DNA from: Oxalobacteraceae bacterium UBA4003
Lineage (GTDB): Bacteria; Pseudomonadota; Gammaproteobacteria; Burkholderiales; Burkholderiaceae_D
Assembly (NCBI GenBank): GCA_002384815.1
Contig: DGBN01000039.1
Location: 85,811 to 149,810, forward strand
Direction of reading: 5' to 3'
Length of the DNA: 64,000 bases
The notes beneath the pieces were generated by a model, which saw only the letters and a program-made list of their open reading frames with translations, made no database searches and was not told where the DNA came from. Of this stretch, positions 1 through 8,123 are shown in pieces. A program made the position numbers and the translations under genes. The first letter of the stretch is position 1; every line of letters begins with the position of its first letter.

Positions 1-2
1 AT

Positions 3-527
3 GCGAATATCATTGCAGCGCGCGCGGCGATGTTGCCGCGTATCTCGTTGGGCGGCGAAGTCGTTGCAGGCAGCAATCGTGTCAGCAGTGTGTTCGACAA
101 CCCCGTGTATAGCCTGGCCGCCGGCCTGACAGCGCCGATTTTCAATGCTGGACGCCTGGCTGCAGGGCGCGACCTGGCACTGGCGCAAAGGGAAGAGTTA
201 TTGGCGCATTACCACCGTACCATCGTTGCCGCTTTTGGTGATGTGGAAACTGCGTTGAATGCGGTAGCGGGGATAGATGCGCAGCGTAACGCGCAAGAGG
301 AAGAGTTGCGGCAGGCGCAGCGCGCCCTGAGTCTGGCAGAGTCGCGTTACCGCGCTGGTGCTGAAACCTCGCTGACCCTGCTGGATGCACAACGCACCTT
401 GTATACAGCGCAGGATGCTGCAGCGCAATTGCGTACGCTGCGTTTGCAGGCAGCGGTTAGTCTTTACAAAGCGCTCGGCGGTGGCTGGCAACTTACTGCG
501 CAGGAATCGCCACTGCCCGAGACTTGA
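3..527 (+). CDS. Outer membrane efflux protein, TolC/NodT type (C-terminal part)
   Basis: The reading frame is open from the window edge, so the 5' part of the gene lies outside. The visible 174 residues have the alternating helical pattern of the TolC/OprM fold. They include a LDAQRTLYTAQDA helix near the end, a motif typical of the second outer membrane efflux protein repeat in NodT-family lipoproteins. Such proteins form the trimeric outer-membrane channel of RND or MFS-type tripartite pumps; the partner pump genes would be upstream of the window. The 3' end overlaps the convergent DUF2242 gene by 35 bp. Family assignment is firm; the substrate cannot be told. Confidence 0.85.
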   Translation, partial: ANIIAARAAMLPRISLGGEVVAGSNRVSSVFDNPVYSLAAGLTAPIFNAGRLAAGRDLALAQREELLAHYHRTIVAAFGDVETALNAVAGIDAQRNAQEEELRQAQRALSLAESRYRAGAETSLTLLDAQRTLYTAQDAAAQLRTLRLQAAVSLYKALGGGWQLTAQESPLPET

Positions 528-1104
528 ACGGCGGGCGTAAATGCCCGTCCGGAATCTCTAGCGATTCCGGTGTGGGCGCTGCCTCATTCGTCAGGTAGCG
601 CTCCACTAATTGGAAGAAGCGGGCATAAAACTTTTCCGATGCAATCGTAGTGCTGGCTACTTTGACCAGTGAGTCGTCGCTGGATGAAAAGGGTAGTGAC
701 AGCGAACCCAGTGCGCCTACACCCAGGCTGGCTGAGTTATTGACCTTCTTCAACGCATAGCGATCCTCCAGTGCATTCGCAAACACCGAAGTCAGGTTGC
801 CATCCGCACTATCGGTGGTGCACACGATCCGGAAGGCAATCTGTACATGCACATCGTTTTCTGGCTGAAAGCTCTTGCGGCCATCGATTTGCGTTGCGCT
901 TGAGCTACTGATGACATAACCCTGGCTCAATAACGTACGTCGAACCGCTTCGCAAGCCGCGTCGGAAGATACCGTGAAGCGGCGTGCATAGATCTCGGTC
1001 GAATCGAATTTTTCCGTTTGATAGACAACCGGCTTGGGCCCTGCGCAACCGGTGATCGCTGCCAGCGTGAGCGCCGACAGCAGGATGCGGGAGCTGAATT
1101 GCAT
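493..1104 (-). CDS. DUF2242 family lipoprotein
   Basis: This 203-residue protein starts with a lipoprotein signal: a short hydrophobic stretch followed by a lipobox ending ...AAITGC, so Cys20 is the likely lipidated residue. The rest resembles DUF2242 proteins of beta- and gammaproteobacteria, with a region in the first half that contains two cysteines (DAACEAV, RIVCTT) and a C-terminal FYARFFQLVERYL helix. The function of the family is unknown and an envelope location is inferred. It is convergent with the efflux gene and its stop lies inside that gene's 3' end. It stands alone with about 260 bp to gpmA. Confidence 0.8.
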   Translation of the reverse strand: MQFSSRILLSALTLAAITGCAGPKPVVYQTEKFDSTEIYARRFTVSSDAACEAVRRTLLSQGYVISSSSATQIDGRKSFQPENDVHVQIAFRIVCTTDSADGNLTSVFANALEDRYALKKVNNSASLGVGALGSLSLPFSSSDDSLVKVASTTIASEKFYARFFQLVERYLTNEAAPTPESLEIPDGHLRPPFKSRAVAIPAQ

Positions 1105-1367
1105 AAACTGGATTCTCTAAAATAAGTGCGTATCGGAGGATGCGCTGTTGATTGACTCTCGTTGCCCTGAAAAATTCCGTCTATTTTCGTCAAGAAAGCA
1201 GGAGCTTGCTTTCCAAGTAGCCATTTTTGCAGTTTTTGCGTGATACCGGTAACGGTATGCAAGCATTCTCCCTTTTTTTTGCGCGAATGAAAAATGCACC
1301 AGATGCTCCAGCCTTGGCGAATCTCAGTTAATCTTCATGCTTTGTCGCTCCAACATGAGAAAAAGTA

Positions 1368-2087
1368 ATGGGTAATCTGGTGATCGTTCGCCACGGCGAA
1401 TCACAGTGGAACAGGGAAAACCGTTTTACCGGTTGGACAGATATCGACTTGACCGCGAATGGCATACAGCAGGCGCGCAATGCCGGACGGGCCTTGGCCG
1501 ATGCCGGCTTGCGTTTCGATCTGGCGATTACCTCCGTGCTGAAGAGAACCATCCGTTCGCAATGGCTGATGCTGGACGAAATGGATGCGATGTATATCCC
1601 TGTCATCAGTCACTGGCGTCTCAACGAGCGGCATTACGGCGCCTTGACCGGACATAGCCGAGCCGAGATGAGCGCCAGATTCAGTGAAGAGCAGGTATGG
1701 AAATGGCGCCGCGATTTCGATAGCCAGCCACCCCTGATGGATGCCGACGATCCGCGTGCGCCGTGGCGTGCATCGCGTTATCAGGGGATTCCGCATGAAT
1801 ATCTGCCGCTCGGCGAATCGCTGGCGCAAACGGTGGAACGCGTACGCGTATTCTGGGATGATGTCATCGCGCCGACCTTGAGGCAGGACAGGAGTGTGAT
1901 CATTTCCTCGCATGGCAACAGCCAGCGTGCGCTGGTCAAGCTGCTGGAAGACATGCCCGATGAAGAAGTGGCGCGCTTCGATGTGCCGAACAGTGTGCCG
2001 CTGGTATACAAGCTGGATACCGGCTTGCGGGTGCTGTCCCGAAGCTCGATGAATATTCCACACCCGGAAATGTCGGCGATTCTATAA
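1368..2087 (+). CDS. gpmA: 2,3-bisphosphoglycerate-dependent phosphoglycerate mutase
   Basis: The protein interconverts 3- and 2-phosphoglycerate in glycolysis and gluconeogenesis in the cytoplasm. The histidine phosphatase RHGESQWN motif is at residues 8-15 (His9 is the phosphorylated residue). The NRFTGWTD segment, the NERHYGALTG loop (as in NERMYGALQG of other GpmA) and the second catalytic histidine in SSHGNSQRALVK are all present. At 239 residues it is about ten shorter than usual GpmA, mostly at the C-terminus. Some positions vary (ALTGHSRAE in place of the usual ALTGLNKAE), so a paralogous phosphatase role cannot be excluded. It is followed at once by a strong bidirectional terminator. 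Confidence 0.88.
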   Translation: MGNLVIVRHGESQWNRENRFTGWTDIDLTANGIQQARNAGRALADAGLRFDLAITSVLKRTIRSQWLMLDEMDAMYIPVISHWRLNERHYGALTGHSRAEMSARFSEEQVWKWRRDFDSQPPLMDADDPRAPWRASRYQGIPHEYLPLGESLAQTVERVRVFWDDVIAPTLRQDRSVIISSHGNSQRALVKLLEDMPDEEVARFDVPNSVPLVYKLDTGLRVLSRSSMNIPHPEMSAIL

Positions 2088-2108
2088 GCGCATTGATTGC
2101 GCGAAATA

Positions 2109-2138
2109 AAAAAACCGCGACCTCGATCGCGGTTTTTT
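2109..2138. terminator. Bidirectional Rho-independent terminator (gpmA / GFA gene)
   Basis: A perfect 12-bp stem (left arm 2109-2120, right arm 2127-2138) holds a GC-rich CCGCGA/TCGCGG core with A and T runs on either side. It sits between two convergent genes and can therefore stop transcription from both. Confidence 0.9.
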
Positions 2139-2153
2139 CTTGTGCATGATCAT

Positions 2154-2648
2154 TTATTCCTGCCTGGTCAGTCGCAAGCGTTCATGCCATTCTGCAATCG
2201 ATTCTTCCGGATAGGTATCGAATTGCCGGTCTTTCTTTCCCGCCCCGATTTCCACCCACGGCGCCTTGAATTGCAGCATCAGGTGCGTATGTTCGGGTGG
2301 CGTCGGCAATGGTGTGTCGATGGCGGAAGCAAACGGGTGCACCAGCTCCGGCCACGTCGGGTCGTACAGCCACAAGGCGCTGCCGCAACGCCGGCAAAAA
2401 TGCCGTTCGCTTGTGCTGGCATGCGTACGCTGGTCGCCCGGGGTTTTTAATTTGGCATGATAAACGCTGACGTCATCGGCGCCTCTGACTTTCAGGCTGG
2501 CTGCATCGCCGCCCAGATTGATCGCATATCCGCCACCACCTTGCGTCTTGCGGCAGATCGAGCAGTAACAGCGCTGATAAGGGTAAGGTGTGGCGCTGTG
2601 CAGGGAAAAATGCACGGCGCCGCAATGGCATGATCCTTCAAGTTGCAT
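2154..2648 (-). CDS. GFA family zinc protein (glutathione-dependent formaldehyde-activating enzyme-like)
   Basis: This 164-residue protein has the cysteine pattern of the GFA/CENP-V fold. CHCGAV lies near residue 8, CYCSICRK near 28, and a CRRCGSALW motif occurs around residue 86. These cysteines bind two zinc ions in the family. Members range from glutathione-dependent formaldehyde-activating enzyme to proteins of unknown role, so a formaldehyde function is only a family inference. The start is preceded by an AAGGAGG ribosome binding site. The gene ends on the shared terminator and appears to be monocistronic. Confidence 0.85.
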   Translation of the reverse strand: MQLEGSCHCGAVHFSLHSATPYPYQRCYCSICRKTQGGGGYAINLGGDAASLKVRGADDVSVYHAKLKTPGDQRTHASTSERHFCRRCGSALWLYDPTWPELVHPFASAIDTPLPTPPEHTHLMLQFKAPWVEIGAGKKDRQFDTYPEESIAEWHERLRLTRQE

Positions 2649-2710
2649 ACAGCCTCCTTGTGATGGAGCGCAGCGGAAGCGCTTACTAATCCGGCATGCC
2701 GGGGCGCTGC

Positions 2711-3508
2711 TCAGCGGCTGATTTCAAAGAAATCCCGCTTCAGGAATTCTTCCAGTTCCGCACTATCCTGCGGGCGGGCCGACAGGGTTACGACGCGCCC
2801 TATACGCGGCGAGTTCCATTGAAAGTCAGCTTTCTCGTATTGGCGGATCAGTTCTATCATCCGGCGCACGATGGCTGTTTCAATATCCCCATTCGGTCCG
2901 GCATCGACCAGAATCAGCTGCCGCGAATTTGTGCGGCGACGCAAATCCCAGCCGCGAAATACAAATTCCGCATTACGTACACCCTTGTAAGTGATCTGAA
3001 ATACGCCGCCGGATTCATTGCGGCCGCGCGACTGCTGCTGCATCAGCTCGGCAATATTGGCGCGGGCGATGGCATTGTCGTCTGCCGGCGGGCTGACGCT
3101 GGTATCCGGTTCCTGCATGCCGGCGGCACGACGCCGCTCGCGGGCGGCATTCAGCATATCCGTCATGTCAGGCGGCAGTGGCACAGTGGCCGTCGATTCC
3201 GGATCGGGTGGCGGCTGGGCGGGTTTCGCCTGTTCCGTTTTGACGGTGCCGGATTTTTTCTGCGCCGGCTTTGTACTTTCGGTTTTTTGCGGCGGCGGTG
3301 CGACCGTCGATGTACTTGCTTTGGGTGATGGCGCTTGCGTAATCAGCTTGACTGTCAGCGGCGCAGTCGGCGATTCCCCGGTTTCTGTCACGCGCAGGTC
3401 TGCACGCTCCATGGCAAGGAACAGGATCAGCGCATGTATCAGCAGGGAGAGCCCGATGCCAATGGCAGTGCGAGCGCGCATGTTGGCAAGAATGGGAATG
3501 GACTTCAT
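2711..3508 (-). CDS. TonB-like single-pass membrane protein, function unknown
   Basis: The 265-residue protein has one N-terminal membrane segment (about residues 13-32, IGIGLSLLIHALILFLA) preceded by positive charges. A long Pro/Lys/Thr-rich periplasmic linker (about 45-115) follows, then a globular C-terminal part of about 110 residues. The layout matches energy-transducer TonB-like proteins, but the C-terminus has no clear TonB YP motif. No ExbB/ExbD genes are adjacent. It is probably an envelope protein of unknown partner. It reads away from the 414-bp regulatory region of operon A. Confidence 0.6.
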   Translation of the reverse strand: MKSIPILANMRARTAIGIGLSLLIHALILFLAMERADLRVTETGESPTAPLTVKLITQAPSPKASTSTVAPPPQKTESTKPAQKKSGTVKTEQAKPAQPPPDPESTATVPLPPDMTDMLNAARERRRAAGMQEPDTSVSPPADDNAIARANIAELMQQQSRGRNESGGVFQITYKGVRNAEFVFRGWDLRRRTNSRQLILVDAGPNGDIETAIVRRMIELIRQYEKADFQWNSPRIGRVVTLSARPQDSAELEEFLKRDFFEISR

Positions 3509-3807
3509 CTTCTACAACCAGGAAAACAACTGCCATTATGGACTTGCGGCAGATTTTTGGCTGGCTGATGCTTGACGCAGCGGCATGGTGCATCGTGCCA
3601 GCCAGTCTTCATGAGCCGTACGACGCATCGCGGCGGGATGGTTGCAAGACCGGAACAAGCTGAAATGATGCAGGACGATGTTGAGTGATGGTTCTGCATG
3701 TGCCCGCATTCAGTGCGGTGCAGTCCCATTTTCTTGCATTTTCCTGCCGTGTTATTGAGGTTTACCAAAAATCAGACAGTTTCTATCGATTTTCTTTATT
3801 TTCCAGT

Positions 3808-3823
3808 TGGCATGGATGTTGCA
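3808..3823 (+). promoter_or_regulatory. Predicted sigma-54 (-24/-12) promoter of operon A
   Basis: The 16-mer TGGCATGGATGTTGCA matches the RpoN consensus TGGCACG-N4-TTGCA at all positions but one (T for C at position 6). The GG (3809-3810) and GC (3821-3822) are exactly 12 bp apart. Transcription would start near 3834, about 88 nt before the binding-protein gene. This element predicts activation by an enhancer-binding protein such as NtrC; a weak GGTGCA half-site lies near 3716. Confidence 0.7.
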
Positions 3824-3831
3824 GAGTTATA

Positions 3832-3846
3832 TTCAAGTTACTTGAA
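3832..3846. promoter_or_regulatory. Palindromic operator candidate 1 (operon A)
   Basis: TTCAAGT-T-ACTTGAA is a perfect 7-bp inverted repeat. It overlaps the transcription start predicted from the sigma-54 element, a position suited to repression. The XRE-cupin regulator at the end of the operon is the obvious candidate to bind it (inference). Confidence 0.5.
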
Positions 3847-3870
3847 CTAAATGACATTTATTGGTTTGTA

Positions 3871-3885
3871 TTCAAGTAGCGTGAA
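3871..3885. promoter_or_regulatory. Palindromic operator candidate 2 (operon A)
   Basis: TTCAAGTAGCGTGAA is a second, imperfect copy of the palindrome at 3832-3846, 39 bp further on and still upstream of the first gene of operon A. Two copies of the same 15-bp element in one leader suggest cooperative binding by one regulator. Confidence 0.45.
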
Positions 3886-3921
3886 TTTTAACCGACGGTT
3901 TATTCTCGAAGGAGATCAAAA

Positions 3922-5094
3922 ATGGGCAATATCAATACTGTATTAAAGACAGCGGCGCTGGGTGCGGCCTTGGGGCTGAGTCTGCTGGCACCGGCTTCGG
4001 CCAAGGATGTCGTGAAGATTGCATTTGTCGGCCCGTTAACCGGCGGCACGTCTTCCATCGGTTTGGGCGGGCGCAATTCTGCCGATCTGGCGGTGCGTAT
4101 CCGCAATGCCGACCCGAAAGCAAAATACACCTATCAACTGGTCTCTCAGGATGACGAATGCCGTCCGAATGTCGGTGTGCAGGTGGCGACCAAAATCGCG
4201 GCTGATAAAAACATCATTGCCGGTGTAACGCATTTCTGTTCCGCCGTCGCGATGGGTACGGTAGGCGTGTACAACCGTTTCGGCTTGCCAGTGATTGTGT
4301 GGGGTGCCGTGTTGCCGGAAATCACGTATGGCAACAATTTCAAGGAAGTGCATCGCGTCAACGGCACGATGATCAATCAAAGCGAAGTGGCTGCCAATTT
4401 CATGGTGGATCAGGGCTACAAGAAATTCGCCATCATTCATGACACGACCGATTACGGCAAAGGCCATAACAAGTATTTTTCGGAATACCTGAAAAAGAAC
4501 GGCGCTACTGTGCTGGGCACATTTGGCGTGACTGCGGATCAACAGGATTTCAGCACCGAACTGACCAGGATACGTGAATTGAAACCTGAGGTTGTGTACT
4601 TTGGCGGCCTGACCCCATTGGGCGTGCGTATCCGTACGCAGATGGAAAAACTGGGTATCAAGGCCCAGTTTGAAGGCACCTCCGGCATCAAGTCCGATGC
4701 ATATATTCAGGGTGTGGGCGAGAAGCTGGCTGAAGGAACGCTGGCCTTCCTCGAAGGTGCTCCGTGGGAAAAAATTCCAGGCGGCTTGTTTTTTACCGCG
4801 CAATATCAAAAGCAAAAGTACAGCGAACCGCCTGAAGCGTATGGCCCGTTCTCCTATGCTGCCGCCAATTTGATCATGGACGCAGTGGAAAAAGTCGGCC
4901 CGGACCGCAAGAAAGTACGTGACGTGCTGAACAAGACCAAGGACGCCGACACGCTGATTGGCAAGGTGACTTTCGATGACCACCGTCAAAACATTGTGCC
5001 TCTGGTGACCAAGTATGTGGTCGAGGACGGCAAGTGGGCGATCTGGGAAGACAGCAGCTATGCCAGCGGCAAGCGCAAATTGTCCGGCAAGTAA
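3922..5094 (+). CDS. ABC transporter substrate-binding protein, Liv/amide type (operon A)
   Basis: The 390-residue protein begins with a Sec signal peptide (hydrophobic ALGAALGLSLLAPASA, cleavage about residue 27). The Peripla_BP_6 type-I fold follows, recognisable from VVKIAFVGPLTGGTSSIGLGG and the YAAANLIMDAVEKVG helix near the C-terminus. It would capture a small solute in the periplasm and deliver it to the LivH/LivM permease. Since the operon continues with an amidase and a carbamoyl-amidohydrolase, the solute is probably an amide or ureide rather than leucine (inference). AAGGAGA at 3909-3915 is the ribosome binding site. It is the first gene of the operon. Confidence 0.88.
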   Translation: MGNINTVLKTAALGAALGLSLLAPASAKDVVKIAFVGPLTGGTSSIGLGGRNSADLAVRIRNADPKAKYTYQLVSQDDECRPNVGVQVATKIAADKNIIAGVTHFCSAVAMGTVGVYNRFGLPVIVWGAVLPEITYGNNFKEVHRVNGTMINQSEVAANFMVDQGYKKFAIIHDTTDYGKGHNKYFSEYLKKNGATVLGTFGVTADQQDFSTELTRIRELKPEVVYFGGLTPLGVRIRTQMEKLGIKAQFEGTSGIKSDAYIQGVGEKLAEGTLAFLEGAPWEKIPGGLFFTAQYQKQKYSEPPEAYGPFSYAAANLIMDAVEKVGPDRKKVRDVLNKTKDADTLIGKVTFDDHRQNIVPLVTKYVVEDGKWAIWEDSSYASGKRKLSGK

Positions 5095-5189
5095 TCGTCC
5101 GGCAAGCAAGGCGGAACTGAAGTAGTACGAAGCTGCGGGCCGGGCATGCGTCCGGTCTGCAGCAAGATTGGATACAAACGGAGAGAGCG

Positions 5190-6119
5190 ATGAGTGTAAT
5201 CGGTCAATATATATTCAACGGACTGATGCTGGGCATGATTTACGCCATGGTCGCAGTCGGTTTTACCCTGTTTTTTGGCGTACTGGATGTCATCAAGTTT
5301 TCGCACGGCGATACCTTGATGGTCGGTGCGTTTGCAGGCCTTACCGCATCCACTGGCGTGATGATGCTGGATATCGGTTCTCCGTGGATACGCTTGCTGG
5401 CAGTCGTGCTGGCTGCAGTATGCGTAACAGGTTTGCTTGGTGCGGCTATTGCCAAATGGCTGGTGTTGCCGTTGCGCAAGGCGCCGGCACTCAATACGCT
5501 GCTGGCGACACTGATGCTGGGTACGGTCATGCGCGAAGCAGTGCGCCTGTTCTATCCGGACGGATCGAACTCGCAGCCATTTCCTTCCCTGCTGCCCACG
5601 GATTCCATCGATCTCGGCGGCTTCGCTTTACGCGCAGACAATGTGATTCTTTTGCTGAGCGGTCTGGCCGTCATTGCAGGCGTGCACTTCCTGATTACCC
5701 GTACCCGCCTCGGCATGGCAATCCGCGCCGTGGCGCAGGACGGTGAAACCGCAAGGCTGATGGGCATCAATTTTGAAGCAGTTGTCCTGATGACTTTCGC
5801 GCTCGGTTCCGGTATGGCTGCACTGGCTGGCGTGATGAACGGGCTGTATTACAACGAGATCAATTTCAACGTCGGTTTGCTGTTGGGCGTGATCGGATTT
5901 GCGGCGGCGATTCTCGGCGGCCTGGGCAATATTTACGGCGCGATCATCGGTGGTTTCCTGTTTGCCGGCCTGCAGGTATTGGGCAGTGCAGCCCTGCCGG
6001 CGCTGATCCCGAATATTCCGAGCGCCTACAAGGATGTCTTTGCATTTGCAGTCGTCATTATTCTGATGGCCTGGAAACCAACCGGGCTGATTGCCGAAAA
6101 ATCTAGCGAACGGGTCTGA
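5190..6119 (+). CDS. livH: Branched-chain/amide ABC transporter permease, LivH type
   Basis: The 309-residue polytopic inner-membrane protein starts with the conserved LivH opening (YIFNGLMLGMIYAMVAVGFTLFFGVLDVIKFSHGD). It carries the cytoplasmic loop GMAIRAVAQDGETARLMGI that couples to the ATPase, and the late motif GAAAILGGLGNIYGAIIGG appears as FAAAILGGLGNIYGAIIGG. With LivM it forms the transmembrane channel of the importer. The gene lies 95 bp after the binding protein, with a GGAGAGAG ribosome binding site, and its stop is followed at once by livM. Confidence 0.88.
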   Translation: MSVIGQYIFNGLMLGMIYAMVAVGFTLFFGVLDVIKFSHGDTLMVGAFAGLTASTGVMMLDIGSPWIRLLAVVLAAVCVTGLLGAAIAKWLVLPLRKAPALNTLLATLMLGTVMREAVRLFYPDGSNSQPFPSLLPTDSIDLGGFALRADNVILLLSGLAVIAGVHFLITRTRLGMAIRAVAQDGETARLMGINFEAVVLMTFALGSGMAALAGVMNGLYYNEINFNVGLLLGVIGFAAAILGGLGNIYGAIIGGFLFAGLQVLGSAALPALIPNIPSAYKDVFAFAVVIILMAWKPTGLIAEKSSERV

Positions 6120-6120
6120 C

Positions 6121-7287
6121 ATGAAAGACATTGAATTGAATAGGAAATCTGCGGCGCTGGTGCTGACTCTCGCGACGCTGGGGATCAGTTTCTACATGTG
6201 GTTGTTCCTGCATGCGGAATCACAATTGGCTGTTGGTGCATTGATCGTTGTGGCCTTGATACTTACCTTGCTGGGTAAAAAACTGGGCACGGTGGAACGC
6301 ATAGAAAAGGCAGCGGCCAGCCGTCCCGGTCTGGCGCGTGTCTGGTCACTGCTGGCTGCATTGTCATTGGTAGCGGCGTTCTACGACAGCCACTTCGTTT
6401 TGCTGATGATAGGTGGCGTCCTGTTGTATGCGATTGCCTGCATGGGTTTGACCATGCAATTCGGATTTTCCGGAGTGAGCAATTTTTCCGGCGCGGCTTT
6501 CTTCGGGATCGGCAGTTACACCACGGCAGTGTTGGCGACGCATACCGGCTTGCCATCGCTGGCGAATATCGCCATTGCCGGAGCTGTTGCCGCAATCATC
6601 GGTTCCATCCTGATCTGGCCTGTGTTGCGCACACGGGGGCACTACGCGGCTCTGGTTACGATCGCATTCGGCATCCTGTTCAAAACCTTCCTTGAAGTTA
6701 ACGACGTACTGGGCGGACCGCAGGGTTTGCAAGTGCCGGGCATGACCTTGTTCGGACATGCCTTCAACGATAGCTTTACCCTGTTTGGCATTGAATTTTC
6801 CTTCTATGTGAACTACGTATTGCTGAGTTTGCTGCTGTTTGTCTGTGCCTTTGTGCTGATCAAGGCATTGGAGCGTTCATGGGTAGGCTTGAGCATGGAC
6901 GTGGTACGCACAGATGAAACCGCGGCATCTACTTTCGGCCTGCATATCGTGCGCTGGAAAGTGATTGCCTTCACACTCGGAAATTTTTTCGCCGGTGTTG
7001 CCGGCAGCGTCTACGGCATGATGGTCGGTTTTGTCGCGCCTAACAATTTCACGTTTGCCGATTCGCTGTTGCTGCTGTCGATCACGATCCTCGGCGGTCT
7101 CGGCAATGTCATCGGCCTGATTCCTGCAGCGATTATTGTCCTGATGCTGCCGGAGAAACTGCAGTTCATTCAAGAGTATAGGGTCTTGTTGTATGCGGCC
7201 CTGGTGATTGCCATCCTGCTGTTCCGTCCTGATGGTCTGTTACCGCGCAAAACACGACTCTTCTTTTCCCGGAAGGCGGCCCAATGA
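6121..7287 (+). CDS. livM: Branched-chain/amide ABC transporter permease, LivM type
   Basis: The 389-residue inner-membrane permease has about ten hydrophobic segments and the LivM signatures GLTMQFGFSGVSNFSGAAFF, ALVTIAFGILFKTFLEV and LLLLSITILGGLGNVIG. I chose ATG 6121, one base after the livH stop. An upstream in-frame codon at 6091 lies inside livH and would only add residues translated from its end. It pairs with LivH. The last bases overlap the livG start (ATGA). Confidence 0.87.
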   Translation: MKDIELNRKSAALVLTLATLGISFYMWLFLHAESQLAVGALIVVALILTLLGKKLGTVERIEKAAASRPGLARVWSLLAALSLVAAFYDSHFVLLMIGGVLLYAIACMGLTMQFGFSGVSNFSGAAFFGIGSYTTAVLATHTGLPSLANIAIAGAVAAIIGSILIWPVLRTRGHYAALVTIAFGILFKTFLEVNDVLGGPQGLQVPGMTLFGHAFNDSFTLFGIEFSFYVNYVLLSLLLFVCAFVLIKALERSWVGLSMDVVRTDETAASTFGLHIVRWKVIAFTLGNFFAGVAGSVYGMMVGFVAPNNFTFADSLLLLSITILGGLGNVIGLIPAAIIVLMLPEKLQFIQEYRVLLYAALVIAILLFRPDGLLPRKTRLFFSRKAAQ

Positions 7288-8123
7288 GCGCGATCATTAA
7301 TTCAGAAACGAATCAAGCAATGCACTCGGCAAGCCCCGCCGCAGCAGCGAACATTCTGGTTAGCGCGCGTGATGTCACCATGCGGTTCGGTGGCCTGACC
7401 GCACTCGACCAGCTCAATCTGCACATCGTCGAAGGCGAAGTGCTTGGACTGCTGGGTCCCAACGGCTCGGGAAAAACGACTTTTTTCAATGTGCTGACCG
7501 GCTTGTACAAGGCCAGCAGCGGCAGCATCACGTATCAGGGTCGCGAAGTGATCGGCCAGACGCCGCAGGAAATCTATCGCAGCGGCGTGGCGCGCACCTT
7601 CCAGCGTTCGCGTCTGTCTCTGCCACTGACGGTGTTCGACAATATCGTCATCGGTGACTACCAGCACATGCAGCACGGTTTGTTTTTCAATCTGTTCCGT
7701 CGCAAGGCTTTCCGTGCCGAGTACGACGCCTATGTTGCGAAGGTTGAAGCGCTGCTGCATATCTTCAGTCCGCCGCTGGTGGCACGCATGTTCGAGCCGG
7801 TGGAAACTTTCACCATGATCGACAGACGTCGCATCGAAGTCTGTCGCGCGCTGTTGAGCGAACCGCGTCTGCTGCTGCTCGATGAACCGTCGGCCGGCAT
7901 GACGCACGATGAAACGGAAGCACTGATGGATGACATCCTGCAAGTGCGCAACAAGCTGTCGAATCTGACCGTTGTATTGATCGAACATGAAATGAATGTG
8001 ATCAAGCGTATTACCGATCGCTGCATCGTTTTCAACTACGGCAAAAAAATTGCCGAGGGTACTTACGCGGAAATCACGGCTGATCCGAATGTGCAGACCG
8101 CCTATCTGGGAGAGGACGAATGA
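7284..8123 (+). CDS. livG: ABC transporter ATP-binding protein, LivG type, degenerate signature motif
   Basis: The 279-residue ATPase has a Walker A motif GPNGSGKTT (about residue 60), a Q-loop region and a Walker B motif LLLLDEPSAGMT, followed by an H-loop in LIEHEMNVI. The usual C-loop (LSGGQ/LSYGQ) just before RRIEVCRAL is replaced by FTMIDRR, which is unusual for a LivG. It overlaps livM and livF by ATGA junctions, suggesting translational coupling and a LivG/LivF heterodimer. In such a dimer only one of the two composite ATP sites would have a consensus signature. The first 25 residues are a non-conserved extension. Confidence 0.86.
   Translation: MSAIINSETNQAMHSASPAAAANILVSARDVTMRFGGLTALDQLNLHIVEGEVLGLLGPNGSGKTTFFNVLTGLYKASSGSITYQGREVIGQTPQEIYRSGVARTFQRSRLSLPLTVFDNIVIGDYQHMQHGLFFNLFRRKAFRAEYDAYVAKVEALLHIFSPPLVARMFEPVETFTMIDRRRIEVCRALLSEPRLLLLDEPSAGMTHDETEALMDDILQVRNKLSNLTVVLIEHEMNVIKRITDRCIVFNYGKKIAEGTYAEITADPNVQTAYLGEDE

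Noticed and set aside
4036..5109. 357-codon minus-strand frame
   Set aside because: It is antisense to the substrate-binding protein of operon A, with no ribosome binding site or recognisable domain.
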